Part shown: piece by piece, positions 24,661 through 34,346 of the stretch
Layout of the letters: every line of letters begins with the position of its first letter
Position numbering within the stretch: the stretch's first letter is position 1
NCBI GenBank assembly: GCA_016183765.1
Contig: JACPEA010000003.1
Location: forward strand, 62,001-126,000
DNA from: Bacteroidota bacterium
GTDB lineage: Bacteria; Bacteroidota; Bacteroidia; Chitinophagales; Chitinophagaceae
Length of the DNA: 64,000 bases
Reading direction: 5' to 3'
Notes under the pieces: model-generated
The model's database searches: none
Seen by the model: the letters and a program-made list of their open reading frames with translations, nothing else
What the model was told of the DNA's origin: nothing
Made by a program: the position numbers and the translations under genes

Positions 24661-27081
24661 ATGAGAAACAAAAGACCGATCACAACCCTCTTACTGCTCT
24701 TCTTTGCAGGCAATATTGCCTTTGGGCAGGATGCTACGAGCTACCAGGTGCCCCCCAAAGATGTGGCCGACCTGCTATTGGCTAAACCCACACCTGCCGT
24801 CCGCATTGACAGTAAAGCAGAATGGATGTTACTGAGCGAACGCAATTCGTATCCTACTGTTGAGGAGCTGGGACAACCCGAGAGCCGTATTGCCGGCCTG
24901 CGTTTAAACCCAAATAACTACTCGCCCAGCAGGCAGCTCTTTGTCAACAATTTCCGGTTAAAGAACATCAGGAGCAACCAGGAATTTACAGTAACCGGAT
25001 TACCCGCTAACCTGCTGGCAGGTAATGTGACCTGGAATCCATCCGAAACCAGGATCGCATTCACCAACACTACCGGCAAACAGGTAGACCTGTATGTAAT
25101 TGATATTGCCACCAAAAAAGCCAGTAAGCTGAACAAACAGGCACTGAACACGGTATTGGGCAACGTTTACACCTGGGTAGATGATGTTACCATCCTGTAC
25201 AAAGCCGCCACACAACCTGCGGCCTATGCACCCAAAAAACCCATAACACCCAAAGGTCCCACCATTCAGCAGAACCTGGGTAAAACAGCACCCAGTCCTA
25301 CTTACCAGGACCTGATCAAATCGCCTTACGATGAACAGCTGTTCGAGTTCTTTGCAACCACGCAACTGGTACAGAACAAAAACGGCGTGGAAACCAGGAT
25401 AGGTAAACCTGCATTGATCAGCAGTTTCTCACTGTCGCCCGATAAAAGATACATGATGGTACGTACCATCCGAAAACCTTTCTCTTACTTAGTTACGGCC
25501 AATGGTTTTCCATCTACCATCACCATTACCGACCTCAGCGGTAAACTGGTAAAAGTGCTGGCAGAACTTCCTTCAACGGAAGGCACACCTTCTGGTTATG
25601 ACAATACGCAGAACGTAGCGCGTGGTTACGACTGGCGTGATGACGAAGCGGCAACTATTACCTGGGCCATGCCGTTGGATAGCGGTCTGATCAAAAAACA
25701 AGTCGAGTTTCACGACGCAGTATATGCTTTAAGCGCGCCTTTTACCGGCGAGGCAAAAGAGCTGTTCAAAACCAGCATGCGATATGCAGGCACTACCTGG
25801 GGCAATGCCTCATTGGCGCTGGTGACTGAAATGTCTAGGTCTAAACAGATGTTCCGTGTAAGCCGTTACAACGCTTCTTCCCATACACTGGAGTTATTGT
25901 ATGAGCGTAATATGACAGATGCTTACAACAATCCGGGATCTCCTGTAATGGCAAAGAATGCGTTTGGCCGTCCAAGCATCCAGACCACTGATAACGGAAG
26001 CAAGGTACTGATGAACAATACCACAGGAGCCTCACCCAAAGGCGATCTTCCGTTCCTGGCCAAGTTCGACCTGACCAGCAAACAGAACGAGATCATCTGG
26101 CGTTGCCAGGAAGGTGTGTTCGAAGCGGTAGAAGACGTGATCGACGCCAATAAACTGGTACTACTCACCCGAAGGGAATCGCAGAAAGAAGTTCCCAACT
26201 ATTATATCAAGAACCTGGTATTGCGTATTGCCGATAAAGCCATCACCCATTTTACCAATCCTTACCCGCAACTGGAAGGCGTGACCAAAGAAAAGATCAA
26301 ATACAAAAGGGCTGATGGGGTTGACCTTACCGGCGACCTGTACCTGCCCAGGGGATACAACAAGGACAAGGATGGTCCGTTACCTGTGGTGATCTGGGCC
26401 TACCCGCGCGAATTCAACTCTGCCGCTGATGCCGCACAGGTACGTGGAAGCAAGGACCGTTTTACCACCTTGAGCTGGGGCACACCCATCTATTATGTAA
26501 CACAGGGATATGCCATCCTGGAAAATGCAGAAATGCCGATCGTTGCATCGGGACCGGATAAAAAACCGAATGATGATTTTGTTGCGCAATTAACACTGAA
26601 TGCAGAAGCCGCCATCAACAAACTGGTTGAAATGGGTGTAGGCGACAAAAACCGTATGGCCGTTGGAGGACACAGTTACGGTGCCTTCATGACAGCCAAC
26701 CTGCTGGCGCATACCCACCTGTTCAAAGCGGGTATTGCCCGCAGCGGTGCCTATAACAGAACATTGACGCCATTTGGTTTCCAGAACGAGGACCGCACTT
26801 ACTGGCAGGCGCCCCAACTGTATTATGAGATGAGTCCGTTCAGTTATGCAGACAAGATCAAAACACCGATCCTGCTGGTACATGGCGAAGCAGACGACAA
26901 TACCGGCACTTACCCCATCAACAGCGAACGTTTATTTGCCGCCATTAAAGGAAACGGCGGCACGGTTCGTTTTGTATACCTTCCCTATGAAGCGCACGGC
27001 TACCGTGGTAAGGAAAATGTGCTGCACACTTTATGGGAGCAGTACCAGTGGCTGGAGAAATATGTGAAGAACGCTAAATAA
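24661..27081 (+). CDS. S9-family prolyl-oligopeptidase-like peptidase
   Basis: An 806-residue exported serine peptidase. A signal peptide (about residues 1-20, ending in AFGQ) precedes a long beta-propeller-like region (about 60-540) and an alpha/beta hydrolase domain (about 550-806). The catalytic triad is visible: Ser672 in GGHSYGAF, an Asp at 745-746 in HGEADDNTG, and His779 in EAHGYRG. The layout fits S9C/glutamyl-endopeptidase-like enzymes of Bacteroidota that degrade peptides in the periplasm. Exact specificity is unknown. It stands alone between its own promoter and a strong terminator. Confidence 0.88.
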   Translation: MRNKRPITTLLLLFFAGNIAFGQDATSYQVPPKDVADLLLAKPTPAVRIDSKAEWMLLSERNSYPTVEELGQPESRIAGLRLNPNNYSPSRQLFVNNFRLKNIRSNQEFTVTGLPANLLAGNVTWNPSETRIAFTNTTGKQVDLYVIDIATKKASKLNKQALNTVLGNVYTWVDDVTILYKAATQPAAYAPKKPITPKGPTIQQNLGKTAPSPTYQDLIKSPYDEQLFEFFATTQLVQNKNGVETRIGKPALISSFSLSPDKRYMMVRTIRKPFSYLVTANGFPSTITITDLSGKLVKVLAELPSTEGTPSGYDNTQNVARGYDWRDDEAATITWAMPLDSGLIKKQVEFHDAVYALSAPFTGEAKELFKTSMRYAGTTWGNASLALVTEMSRSKQMFRVSRYNASSHTLELLYERNMTDAYNNPGSPVMAKNAFGRPSIQTTDNGSKVLMNNTTGASPKGDLPFLAKFDLTSKQNEIIWRCQEGVFEAVEDVIDANKLVLLTRRESQKEVPNYYIKNLVLRIADKAITHFTNPYPQLEGVTKEKIKYKRADGVDLTGDLYLPRGYNKDKDGPLPVVIWAYPREFNSAADAAQVRGSKDRFTTLSWGTPIYYVTQGYAILENAEMPIVASGPDKKPNDDFVAQLTLNAEAAINKLVEMGVGDKNRMAVGGHSYGAFMTANLLAHTHLFKAGIARSGAYNRTLTPFGFQNEDRTYWQAPQLYYEMSPFSYADKIKTPILLVHGEADDNTGTYPINSERLFAAIKGNGGTVRFVYLPYEAHGYRGKENVLHTLWEQYQWLEKYVKNAK

Positions 27082-27097
27082 GATTACTTACAACAAT

Positions 27098-27135
27098 AAA
27101 AAAAGGTTCACAGATGAACTGTGAACCTTTTTTTA
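27098..27135. terminator. strong bidirectional terminator
   Basis: A perfect stem of 27098-27113 with 27119-27134: A7 then GGTTCACAG, loop ATGAA, CTGTGAACC then T7. A and T runs flank both sides, so it serves both the S9 peptidase gene and the convergent TlpA-like gene. It overlaps the stop codon of the latter (27133-27135). Confidence 0.92.
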
Positions 27136-28365
27136 TTGCTTCAGCAACTGCTCAACTGTTTCTTCAAATTCTTTTTTCAGCTGTTCATGGTACATACCCG
27201 CACCTGGTCCGACAAAACCGGCTTTGATCTTTGCCACTTTACCATCCCTGCCAATAAAGATAGTGGTAGGAAATGCTTTGATAGGTGTGATCTGTGGCAG
27301 CGTTTTCTCCGTGCGCAGACTATCTGATACCGCAACCCCCGTATTCAGTAACGGATAGCCGACCTGGAACCTATCCTTGAATTTCCGGATACTGTTGCGG
27401 GCCCTTTCTGAATCCGTACTATACTCGTATGCCAGGCCAATGATCTCAACCCCACGCTGTTTATTTTTCCGGTAATAGTCGCTCAGGAAAGCTGTTTCAT
27501 CCATGCAGTTAGGGCACCAGGAGCCCATGATCTGAACGATCACAGCTTTATTTTTAAACCTGGCATCATTGATCGATACCCATTTATTATCGAGATCACG
27601 GAAACGGAAATTGAGTTTTTCCTGGCCATCTTTCAGGTAAACAGCAGCAGCATTGGGCAAATCCGCAGCATTGTTCCGACCCGCCACCCAGGGTTCTTTT
27701 CCGGTGGCACCTGAATAGAACATGCCTCCGGTTATTTCATTCGCATTGTTGATACCTGCCGTAAACAGGAAAGCATGCGAACCATCAAAGGTTGACAGCT
27801 GCAGGCTGTCGCCGTTCACCACACCGGTGAGGTAGCGGTAATCGCCGGAAGGTGCGAGGAAAGTTCCTGTAAGCTGGTTCCCCTTTTGCTGCCAATCGCC
27901 GATAGCGGGTCTTGTGGTACCATTGGGACGGGTCAAAGTTACCTGCCACTTACCCGTGATATCGTTTTTGGGAGTTGCCAATACCGGTTGTGCAACAGCA
28001 GTCTGCCATTCAGCAATGAATGGCATCACGATCCATTGGGTGGAACCCGCATTGGTCCAGGAGCCTTCCCATCTTTGCGGAGATACTCTTCTGGCGCGGA
28101 AATACGATTCAAAAACCGGCATTTCAATGAATACAGAATCGGTAGTATACCGGATCTTGTCTACCCGCAACTTTTCAGCTGCATTGACAATGTACATCAC
28201 CGGCTTCTGGTTCTCCGTTCGAAGATCGAAATGAAAACGGATCTGTTTCCCGTCTTCACGCAACAGATAACCGAACCAGGCAGTATTTTCCGCCCTCTTT
28301 TGCGCATGCGCCATTGTGAGCATGGCCACACACATCAATACCCATTTTACACGTTGATATACCAT
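27133..28365 (-). CDS. TlpA-type thiol-disulfide oxidoreductase
   Basis: A 410-residue secreted protein. A signal peptide (about residues 1-21, ending in HAQ) is followed by two beta-rich stretches (about 25-235) and a thioredoxin domain (about 245-410) with active site GSWCPNC at Cys284 and Cys287. The domain ends with FPTTIFIGRDGKVAKIKAGFVGPG, containing the cis-Pro loop. It should act in the periplasm as a thiol reductase. It is longer at the N-terminus than ResA and differs from the DUF4369 protein at 5115, so the two are not close copies. Confidence 0.85.
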   Translation of the reverse strand: MVYQRVKWVLMCVAMLTMAHAQKRAENTAWFGYLLREDGKQIRFHFDLRTENQKPVMYIVNAAEKLRVDKIRYTTDSVFIEMPVFESYFRARRVSPQRWEGSWTNAGSTQWIVMPFIAEWQTAVAQPVLATPKNDITGKWQVTLTRPNGTTRPAIGDWQQKGNQLTGTFLAPSGDYRYLTGVVNGDSLQLSTFDGSHAFLFTAGINNANEITGGMFYSGATGKEPWVAGRNNAADLPNAAAVYLKDGQEKLNFRFRDLDNKWVSINDARFKNKAVIVQIMGSWCPNCMDETAFLSDYYRKNKQRGVEIIGLAYEYSTDSERARNSIRKFKDRFQVGYPLLNTGVAVSDSLRTEKTLPQITPIKAFPTTIFIGRDGKVAKIKAGFVGPGAGMYHEQLKKEFEETVEQLLKQ

Positions 28366-28426
28366 AACCTATTTTATGGTACGAAAATAGAACTCATGTA
28401 ACAACCTGTTATGTTAATTTACAGGA

Positions 28427-28457
28427 TTCGTAAATGAAGATTTATCGGATATATTTG
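28427..28457 (+). promoter_or_regulatory. candidate nhaD promoter
   Basis: TTCG (28427-28430), 19 nt, then TATATTTG (28450-28457), an exact TAnnTTTG element, 37 bp before the nhaD start. The upstream box is imperfect. Confidence 0.45.
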
Positions 28458-28494
28458 TACGGGTATATCTCCATTTCACCTTGAATCATCGGTT

Positions 28495-29775
28495 ATGGTT
28501 ACCATTTTACTGATTGCAGTGTTTGTTATTGGTTACCTGGCTATTGCTTTTGAACACCCATTGCAATTGAACAAAGCCGCTCCTGCACTGATCACCGGTG
28601 TCCTCTGCTGGACCATTTACCTCCTGCAGGGAACTGACTCGCACACAGCTGTAGAAGAACTGATGCACCACCTGGGGGAGATCGCTTCGATCCTGTTTTT
28701 CCTGTTGGGCGCCATGACCATTGTGGAGCTGATCGATTCGCACAATGGTTTTGAGATCATCACAGAAAAGATCACCGCCTCACGTAAATCAAGCCTGTTA
28801 GTGCTGATCGCCGCCATCACTTTTTTCCTTTCGGCACTGCTGGACAACCTGACTACAGCCATTGTTATGACGTCGCTCTGTGCCAAGATACTGTCAGATA
28901 AAGAGGATAAATTATGGTTTGCAGGCATGATCGTAATCGCGGCCAATGCAGGCGGAGCCTGGTCGCCACTGGGTGATGTAACCACTACCATGCTCTGGAT
29001 CGGCGGACAGATTACTGCACTCAACATCATTAAACAACTGATCCTGCCCAGCCTGGTGGTTGGCTTGATACCTACTTTGCTGATTGCCAGGCGTTTTGCC
29101 GGACAAACACTGGTATTACAGCCCCTGGCCACTACCACGGCCAGGGAGAAAAAAGAAGGAAGCATCATCCTGTTCTCCGGCCTGGGTTTTCTTGTATTTG
29201 TTCCCGCATTCAAAACCATCACCCATTTACCCCCGTTCATGGGTATGCTGCTGGCACTGGGTTGTATGTGGATCATCACCACCCTGCTGCACAAACAGAA
29301 AGACGCGGAACTGGCAGAAAAATATACCGTTGCCAAAGCCCTGCAACGGATCGACTCATCCAGTATCCTGTTCTTTCTCGGCATCTTACTGGCGGTGGCC
29401 GCCTTACAGTCTGTTGGCTTATTGACACAGTTGGCCGTTTTTTTAAGCACACATTTACAGAACGACTACCTGATCGGCACTACATTAGGTGTGTTATCTG
29501 CACTTGTAGACAATGTACCACTGGTAGCAGCATCACAGGGCATGTACGACCTGGCCACTTACCCGACCGATCACCCCTTCTGGGAATTCCTGGCGCTCAC
29601 TACCGGAACAGGTGGCAGTATGATCATCATCGGCTCCGCAGCCGGTGTGGCTGTCATGGGTATTGAAAAGATCGATTTTGTCTGGTACCTCAAAAAGATC
29701 GGCTGGCTGGCTTTGTTAGGATTCCTGGGTGGCATTCTCGCATTCATTCTGCAGCATGCGCTGCACCTGTATTAA
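28495..29775 (+). CDS. nhaD: NhaD-type sodium/proton antiporter
   Basis: A 426-residue inner-membrane protein with roughly eleven to twelve hydrophobic helices. The NhaD signature region is clear: FFLSALLDNLTTAIVMTSL (about residues 102-120), NAGGAWSPLGDVTTTMLWIGG (about 150-170) and the second half ALVDNVPLVAAS, GTGGSMIIIGSAAGVAVMG. It exchanges cytoplasmic Na+ (or Li+) for protons, for pH and salt balance. The start is the first ATG, followed immediately by the first helix. A lactonase gene follows after 76 bp; the link is unclear. Confidence 0.93.
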   Translation: MVTILLIAVFVIGYLAIAFEHPLQLNKAAPALITGVLCWTIYLLQGTDSHTAVEELMHHLGEIASILFFLLGAMTIVELIDSHNGFEIITEKITASRKSSLLVLIAAITFFLSALLDNLTTAIVMTSLCAKILSDKEDKLWFAGMIVIAANAGGAWSPLGDVTTTMLWIGGQITALNIIKQLILPSLVVGLIPTLLIARRFAGQTLVLQPLATTTAREKKEGSIILFSGLGFLVFVPAFKTITHLPPFMGMLLALGCMWIITTLLHKQKDAELAEKYTVAKALQRIDSSSILFFLGILLAVAALQSVGLLTQLAVFLSTHLQNDYLIGTTLGVLSALVDNVPLVAASQGMYDLATYPTDHPFWEFLALTTGTGGSMIIIGSAAGVAVMGIEKIDFVWYLKKIGWLALLGFLGGILAFILQHALHLY

Positions 29776-29851
29776 ATATCGCAGGTACTGCAAAAGCTGC
29801 TTTCATATTTCACAGGCAATCTTTATCTTACAGGTCTTAAAATGATCCCGA

Positions 29852-30970
29852 ATGCGATACCTGCTTGCCCTATGCCTGTGGTTTTCAGTCCCGGCTCTGT
29901 ATGCCCAGCACTATTACCTGTTTGTCGGTACCTATACCACGGGTAAAAGCAAAGGCATTTATGTATATGATTTCAACACCCAGAATGGAGAAATGACCTG
30001 GGTGAGTAATACCGACAGCAGCAGCAACCCTTCTTTTCTTGCGGTTGCGCCCAATGGCAGGTATGTATATGCCGTTAATGAAACCGGGCGCAATATTCCC
30101 GGCCGGGTAAGCGCCTATTCCTTTAACAAAACCAACGGGCAGCTGCAGCTGCTGAACCAGCAAGCCAGCGGTGGCGATGATCCTTGTTTTATCACGGTAC
30201 ATCCTTCGGGCAAATGGGTGGTTGTGGCAAACTACAGCGGTGGTAACCTGTCGGCACTGCCGGTAAATCCGGATGGAACACTGGCAGCTTATGCACAACT
30301 CATCCAACACAAAGGTTCCGGTGGTAATAAGGAACGGCAAAGCAGTGCACATGTGCATTCCACGTTTTTCTCGCCAGATTATCAATATATCCTTGCGCCG
30401 GACCTTGGTATGGACAAAGTGATGAGTTATCGCTTTACCGCTACCGCTCAAAAACCTTTACAACCCGCAACCGTTCCTTTCAGTGCTTCCGAACCGGGCA
30501 GCGGACCCAGGCACCTGGCATTTCATCCCAATACAAAATTTGTGTACCGCATAGAAGAGCTTACCGGAACGGTTACGGTATCTGCTTACAGTAATGGTAT
30601 CATGAAAAATATCCAGACCATTGCCACTCACCCGGATGATTTTACCGGGCAGCCCGGCAGTGCGGATATCCATGTGTCGCCCGACGGAAAATTCCTCTAC
30701 GCCTCCAACCGGGGCGAAGAAAATAATATCGCCATCTTCTCCATCCACCCGGTTTCCGGGAAACTGGCTATCGTGGGTTACCAAGCAGTGGAAGGTGCAC
30801 AGCCGCGAAATTTCATCATCGATCCCAGTGGCAAGTATTTACTGGTAGCCAACCAGAAGACGAATAATATCGTGATCTTTAAAAGAAACCAGGAAACCGG
30901 TTTTTTGCAGGCCACCCTGCAGAAAGTGGAAGTACCGAGCCCTGTATGCCTGCAGCTATTGGCAAAATAA
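29852..30970 (+). CDS. secreted lactonase-family seven-bladed propeller (Pgl-like)
   Basis: A 372-residue beta-propeller of the 6-phosphogluconolactonase/carboxy-cis,cis-muconate lactonase family. A signal peptide (residues 1-18, ending in LYAQ) precedes YYLFVGTYTTGKSKGIYVY, the usual opening. Repeating blade motifs include FLAVAPNGRYVYAVNE, FITVHPSGKWVVVANYSGG, SGPRHLAFHPNTKFVYRIEEL and FIIDPSGKYLLVANQKTNNIVIF. Because it is exported, the substrate is probably a sugar lactone formed in the periplasm rather than phosphogluconolactone, which is inference. Confidence 0.9.
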   Translation: MRYLLALCLWFSVPALYAQHYYLFVGTYTTGKSKGIYVYDFNTQNGEMTWVSNTDSSSNPSFLAVAPNGRYVYAVNETGRNIPGRVSAYSFNKTNGQLQLLNQQASGGDDPCFITVHPSGKWVVVANYSGGNLSALPVNPDGTLAAYAQLIQHKGSGGNKERQSSAHVHSTFFSPDYQYILAPDLGMDKVMSYRFTATAQKPLQPATVPFSASEPGSGPRHLAFHPNTKFVYRIEELTGTVTVSAYSNGIMKNIQTIATHPDDFTGQPGSADIHVSPDGKFLYASNRGEENNIAIFSIHPVSGKLAIVGYQAVEGAQPRNFIIDPSGKYLLVANQKTNNIVIFKRNQETGFLQATLQKVEVPSPVCLQLLAK

Positions 30971-31001
30971 AAACAGTATTCCGTTACCATAAAACAGCAT
31001 T

Positions 31002-32258
31002 ATGCAGAACTGGAAGATCAAAGCCTCGCTTTTTCTCAATTACTTTGTTTTTGCCATCCTGCTGAACAGTGTGGGAACCGTTATCCTGCAGGTACAGAAC
31101 AATTATGGCGTGACCCAGGGCGCTGCTTCGGTACTGGAAGCATTCAAAGATCTGAGCATCGCCATCGTTTCGTTCCTGGTCTCATCCTACATAACGCGTA
31201 TCGGTTATAAGAACGCGATGCTGATCGCATTAGGGTTTGTAACAGCCATCTGCTTCATCATGCCGTTTACCGGAAGTTTTTTCACTACCAAACTATTGTT
31301 CGCCGCTGTGGGTTCGGGTTTCGCGTTGATCAAGATGTCTGTTTACAGTACCATTGGCCTGGTTACCCGCAACGAGAAAGAACATATCAGCCTGATGAAT
31401 TTCATTGAATCGTTTTTTATGATCGGTATCCTTACCGGTTATTTCATTTTCGGCTATTTTGTAGACGATCACAATCCACAATCCACCCAATGGCTGAAAG
31501 TGTATTATGTGCTGGGCGCCATCTCCCTGGCAGCCTTCCTGCTGTTGTTAAGTGCGCCACTGGACGAATCAACGGTGAGAAACCAGGAAAATGGTTCCCT
31601 CGTAAAGGACTTTGGCAAGATGTTCCGGCTGATGGTATCGCCCATTGTACTCGTATTTATTTTCTGTGCTTTCTTTTATGTACTGATAGAACAGAGCATC
31701 ATGAGCTGGCTGCCCACGTTTAACAACAAAGTGCTGCTGCTGCCCGCTGCCCTAAGTATACAGATGGCCAGTATCCTGGCAGGTTCTACCGCCGTAGGCA
31801 GGTTCCTGGCGGGATTACTGCTGAAAAAAATGAACTGGTTCCTGGTACTGGCCGGATCTTTGCTGCTGGCCGCTGCATTAGTGTTACTTGCCATACCCAT
31901 GGCAGAGAATGTGTCTGGCAAACCCATTACCGGATGGAGCAGCGCACCTCTGGCCGCATTCATCTTTCCCCTCATCGGGTTACTGATCGCTCCTATTTAC
32001 CCTGCCGTAAATTCCGTGATACTGAGTACACTACCCGTACAGAAACATGGATTGATGAGTGGTCTCATCATCATCTTCTCTGCATTGGGCGGCACAACGG
32101 GTTCCATTATCACAGGACATATTTTCGAAAAATACGGCGGGCAAACTGCCTTTTATTTTTCTCTTGTCCCGATGGCCATACTCATCACCTGTCTCTTTAT
32201 TTTCAAACGCCTGCAAAACCGGTTCAAACTGGCCAATCCGGAACAGGGACATCAATGA
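31002..32258 (+). CDS. MFS transporter, probable sugar importer
   Basis: A 418-residue membrane protein with about twelve hydrophobic helices, of the TsgA/FucP-like major facilitator type. Features include SFLVSSYITRIGYKNAML between helices 2 and 3, MNFIESFFMIGILTGYFIFGYFVD, and VGRFLAGLLLKKM at the start of the second half. Its stop codon is only 7 bp before trehalase, which suggests it imports trehalose or a related disaccharide. That is inference from context; no substrate motif can be read. Confidence 0.85.
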   Translation: MQNWKIKASLFLNYFVFAILLNSVGTVILQVQNNYGVTQGAASVLEAFKDLSIAIVSFLVSSYITRIGYKNAMLIALGFVTAICFIMPFTGSFFTTKLLFAAVGSGFALIKMSVYSTIGLVTRNEKEHISLMNFIESFFMIGILTGYFIFGYFVDDHNPQSTQWLKVYYVLGAISLAAFLLLLSAPLDESTVRNQENGSLVKDFGKMFRLMVSPIVLVFIFCAFFYVLIEQSIMSWLPTFNNKVLLLPAALSIQMASILAGSTAVGRFLAGLLLKKMNWFLVLAGSLLLAAALVLLAIPMAENVSGKPITGWSSAPLAAFIFPLIGLLIAPIYPAVNSVILSTLPVQKHGLMSGLIIIFSALGGTTGSIITGHIFEKYGGQTAFYFSLVPMAILITCLFIFKRLQNRFKLANPEQGHQ

Positions 32259-32265
32259 TACACAC

Positions 32266-33768
32266 ATGGAGACAAGCAACTATCTTACACTGGATCAGCT
32301 GTCACCGCTGTATGAAGACGTGCAACGCAGCGGGCTCTTTGCCGATTCCAAATATTTTGTGGATGCTGTTCCTTTACAACCCGTGCCCGCTATTGTTGCC
32401 GCCTATAACAGTGCTAAAACAGCAGCAGGCTTCAATCTCCTGGCATTCATAGAATCTCATTTCCAATTACCACCCGAACCGGATAGCAGTTACCGGTCGG
32501 CCAACAAACCCATTACCCTGCATATAGCAGAACTATGGGATGTACTGACCCGTATGCCCGACCAGGAAGCCGGCACTTTGCTTCCGCTGCCTTACCCCTA
32601 TATTGTTCCGGGTGGCCGTTTTCGGGAAGTATATTACTGGGACAGTTATTTCACCATGCTTGGTTTACAGGTATCCAAACGGGCAGACATTATTGAGAAC
32701 ATGGTAAACAATTTTGCTTACCTGATAGATACGGTTGGTTTTATTCCCAACGGCAACCGGAGTTATTACTTAGGCCGTTCACAACCGCCTTTTTTTGCAT
32801 CGATGGTATTGTTGCTGTCCGAAATGAAAGGCGATGGTATTTTGCTGCATTACCTGCCCCAACTGGAAAAAGAATACAAGTTCTGGATGGATGGAGAAGA
32901 ACAGCTTTCTGATACCGTCATCACACACCGCCGTACAGTACGGATGCCCGATGGTGCTGTACTGAACCGTTACTGGGATGATTTTGACACACCCCGGCCG
33001 GAAGCATTTATAGAAGACCAGCACCTGGCCAATAAATCAGGCCGTAACCCGTCGGAAATGTACCGGCATATCCGTGCAGCAGCAGAATCGGGCTGGGATT
33101 TTAGCAGCCGCTGGTTCAGGGATGGCAACGATATGGGCACCATTCAAACCACCGAACTGATTCCTGTTGACCTGAACTGTCTTTTGTGTTCCATGGAAAT
33201 GCTGTTATCCATCATATATGGCAATCAAAACAATGAAGTAAAAAGCAGGCAGCTGTTGACACGTTTCATTCAAAGAAAAACTGCGATACAGAAATTTTGC
33301 TGGAACGAAGAAAAAGGATTTTATTTCGATTACCAGTTCCGCGAGAACCGGTCTGCAGAAGCCTATACACTGGCGGCCGTTTTTCCACTGTTCTTTGCCC
33401 TGGCGGATATGACACAGGCGGAGAAAGTGGCGGACATCATTGAGACCAGGTTCTTGCAGCCTGGCGGACTGCTCACCACCCTGCACCATACCGGCCAGCA
33501 ATGGGATGCACCTAACGGATGGGCCCCACTGCAATGGATCGCCTACCAGGCGTTCAGCAGGGTACCATACGGGTTCCATTCACTTGCCCAAAAGATCAGG
33601 AACAACTGGATGCACAACACTGAAAAAGTGTATGCGGCCACCGGTAAACTGATGGAGAAATATAATGTTACAGATACCGACAGCCAGGCGGGTGGCGGTG
33701 AATATCCCAACCAGGACGGTTTTGGCTGGACCAATGGCGTGTACCTGAAATTCAGGTCGCTCAGTTAA
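32266..33768 (+). CDS. treF: cytoplasmic trehalase (GH37)
   Basis: A 500-residue trehalase that hydrolyses alpha,alpha-trehalose to two glucose. Both family signatures are present: PGGRFREVYYWDSYFTMLG (about residues 115-133) and QWDAPNGWAPLQW (from residue 412). A conserved ESGWDFSSRWF stretch, with the general-acid Asp region, is near residue 280, and the Gly-rich GGGEYPNQDGFGWTNG is near the C-terminus. There is no signal peptide. I start at METSNYLTLD, because longer frames only overlap the MFS gene. With the 7-bp spacing it forms a transport-hydrolysis pair. Confidence 0.95.
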   Translation: METSNYLTLDQLSPLYEDVQRSGLFADSKYFVDAVPLQPVPAIVAAYNSAKTAAGFNLLAFIESHFQLPPEPDSSYRSANKPITLHIAELWDVLTRMPDQEAGTLLPLPYPYIVPGGRFREVYYWDSYFTMLGLQVSKRADIIENMVNNFAYLIDTVGFIPNGNRSYYLGRSQPPFFASMVLLLSEMKGDGILLHYLPQLEKEYKFWMDGEEQLSDTVITHRRTVRMPDGAVLNRYWDDFDTPRPEAFIEDQHLANKSGRNPSEMYRHIRAAAESGWDFSSRWFRDGNDMGTIQTTELIPVDLNCLLCSMEMLLSIIYGNQNNEVKSRQLLTRFIQRKTAIQKFCWNEEKGFYFDYQFRENRSAEAYTLAAVFPLFFALADMTQAEKVADIIETRFLQPGGLLTTLHHTGQQWDAPNGWAPLQWIAYQAFSRVPYGFHSLAQKIRNNWMHNTEKVYAATGKLMEKYNVTDTDSQAGGGEYPNQDGFGWTNGVYLKFRSLS

Positions 33769-33771
33769 GAG

Positions 33772-34236
33772 CTATTTGTGTTTCCGGTGTTTATGGTGGT
33801 GACTTTTCGGGGCCGGATGCAGGCGCTGTTTCTCTGCTTCAGAAACGATCTTACGCTGGTTCTGCAATGCGCCTAACCCAATGAGAATGATACCTGCGAC
33901 CATATATACGTACTGGATCATAAAAGTTTCTCCCAGTAACAACATCTGAAGCGTAACAAACGTACAGAGCAGCACCCCCTCCAGCATAATCAGAAAAGAG
34001 TAACTGCGGCCCTTACGCAGGGTTTGTGCCATTGCATACATACTGAATAGTCCTACTACAACCAGCAGCACCCAACCAGCCAGCAGGTAATCTGTAAAAT
34101 AAGAGCCATTCAACAGGTAAAAAGGTAAACCGAGCGAAGCTCCGGTAGGATCGGTGATCATGTGATAACTTCCATACAACGCAGTGATGGCGAGCAGCAC
34201 TAATATGGCAACGGACAACTGACGGGCTGTTTTCAT
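33772..34236 (-). CDS. four-helix membrane protein with basic C-terminal tail
   Basis: A 154-residue hypothetical protein. Hydrophobic helices occur at about residues 8-28, 50-70, 80-102 and 110-128. The C-terminus is a His/Lys-rich tail (HPAPKSHHHKHRKHK), probably cytoplasmic. Its stop codon lies 3 bp from that of the convergent trehalase gene. No family is recognised; the tail could bind metals or nucleic acid, which is speculation. Confidence 0.65.
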   Translation of the reverse strand: MKTARQLSVAILVLLAITALYGSYHMITDPTGASLGLPFYLLNGSYFTDYLLAGWVLLVVVGLFSMYAMAQTLRKGRSYSFLIMLEGVLLCTFVTLQMLLLGETFMIQYVYMVAGIILIGLGALQNQRKIVSEAEKQRLHPAPKSHHHKHRKHK

Positions 34237-34346
34237 CTTATGACATTATTTATACAAATAAAGAAAAATAAGGCCGTTAAACAAATGACGATGGTCATGA
34301 AACCTTAAAACAGTAAAACTCTGGCAATGACCGGTATTTTTACTGT

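Noticed and set aside
28617..29450. A 277-codon minus-strand frame
   Set aside because: It is antisense to nhaD, which is clearly the real gene.
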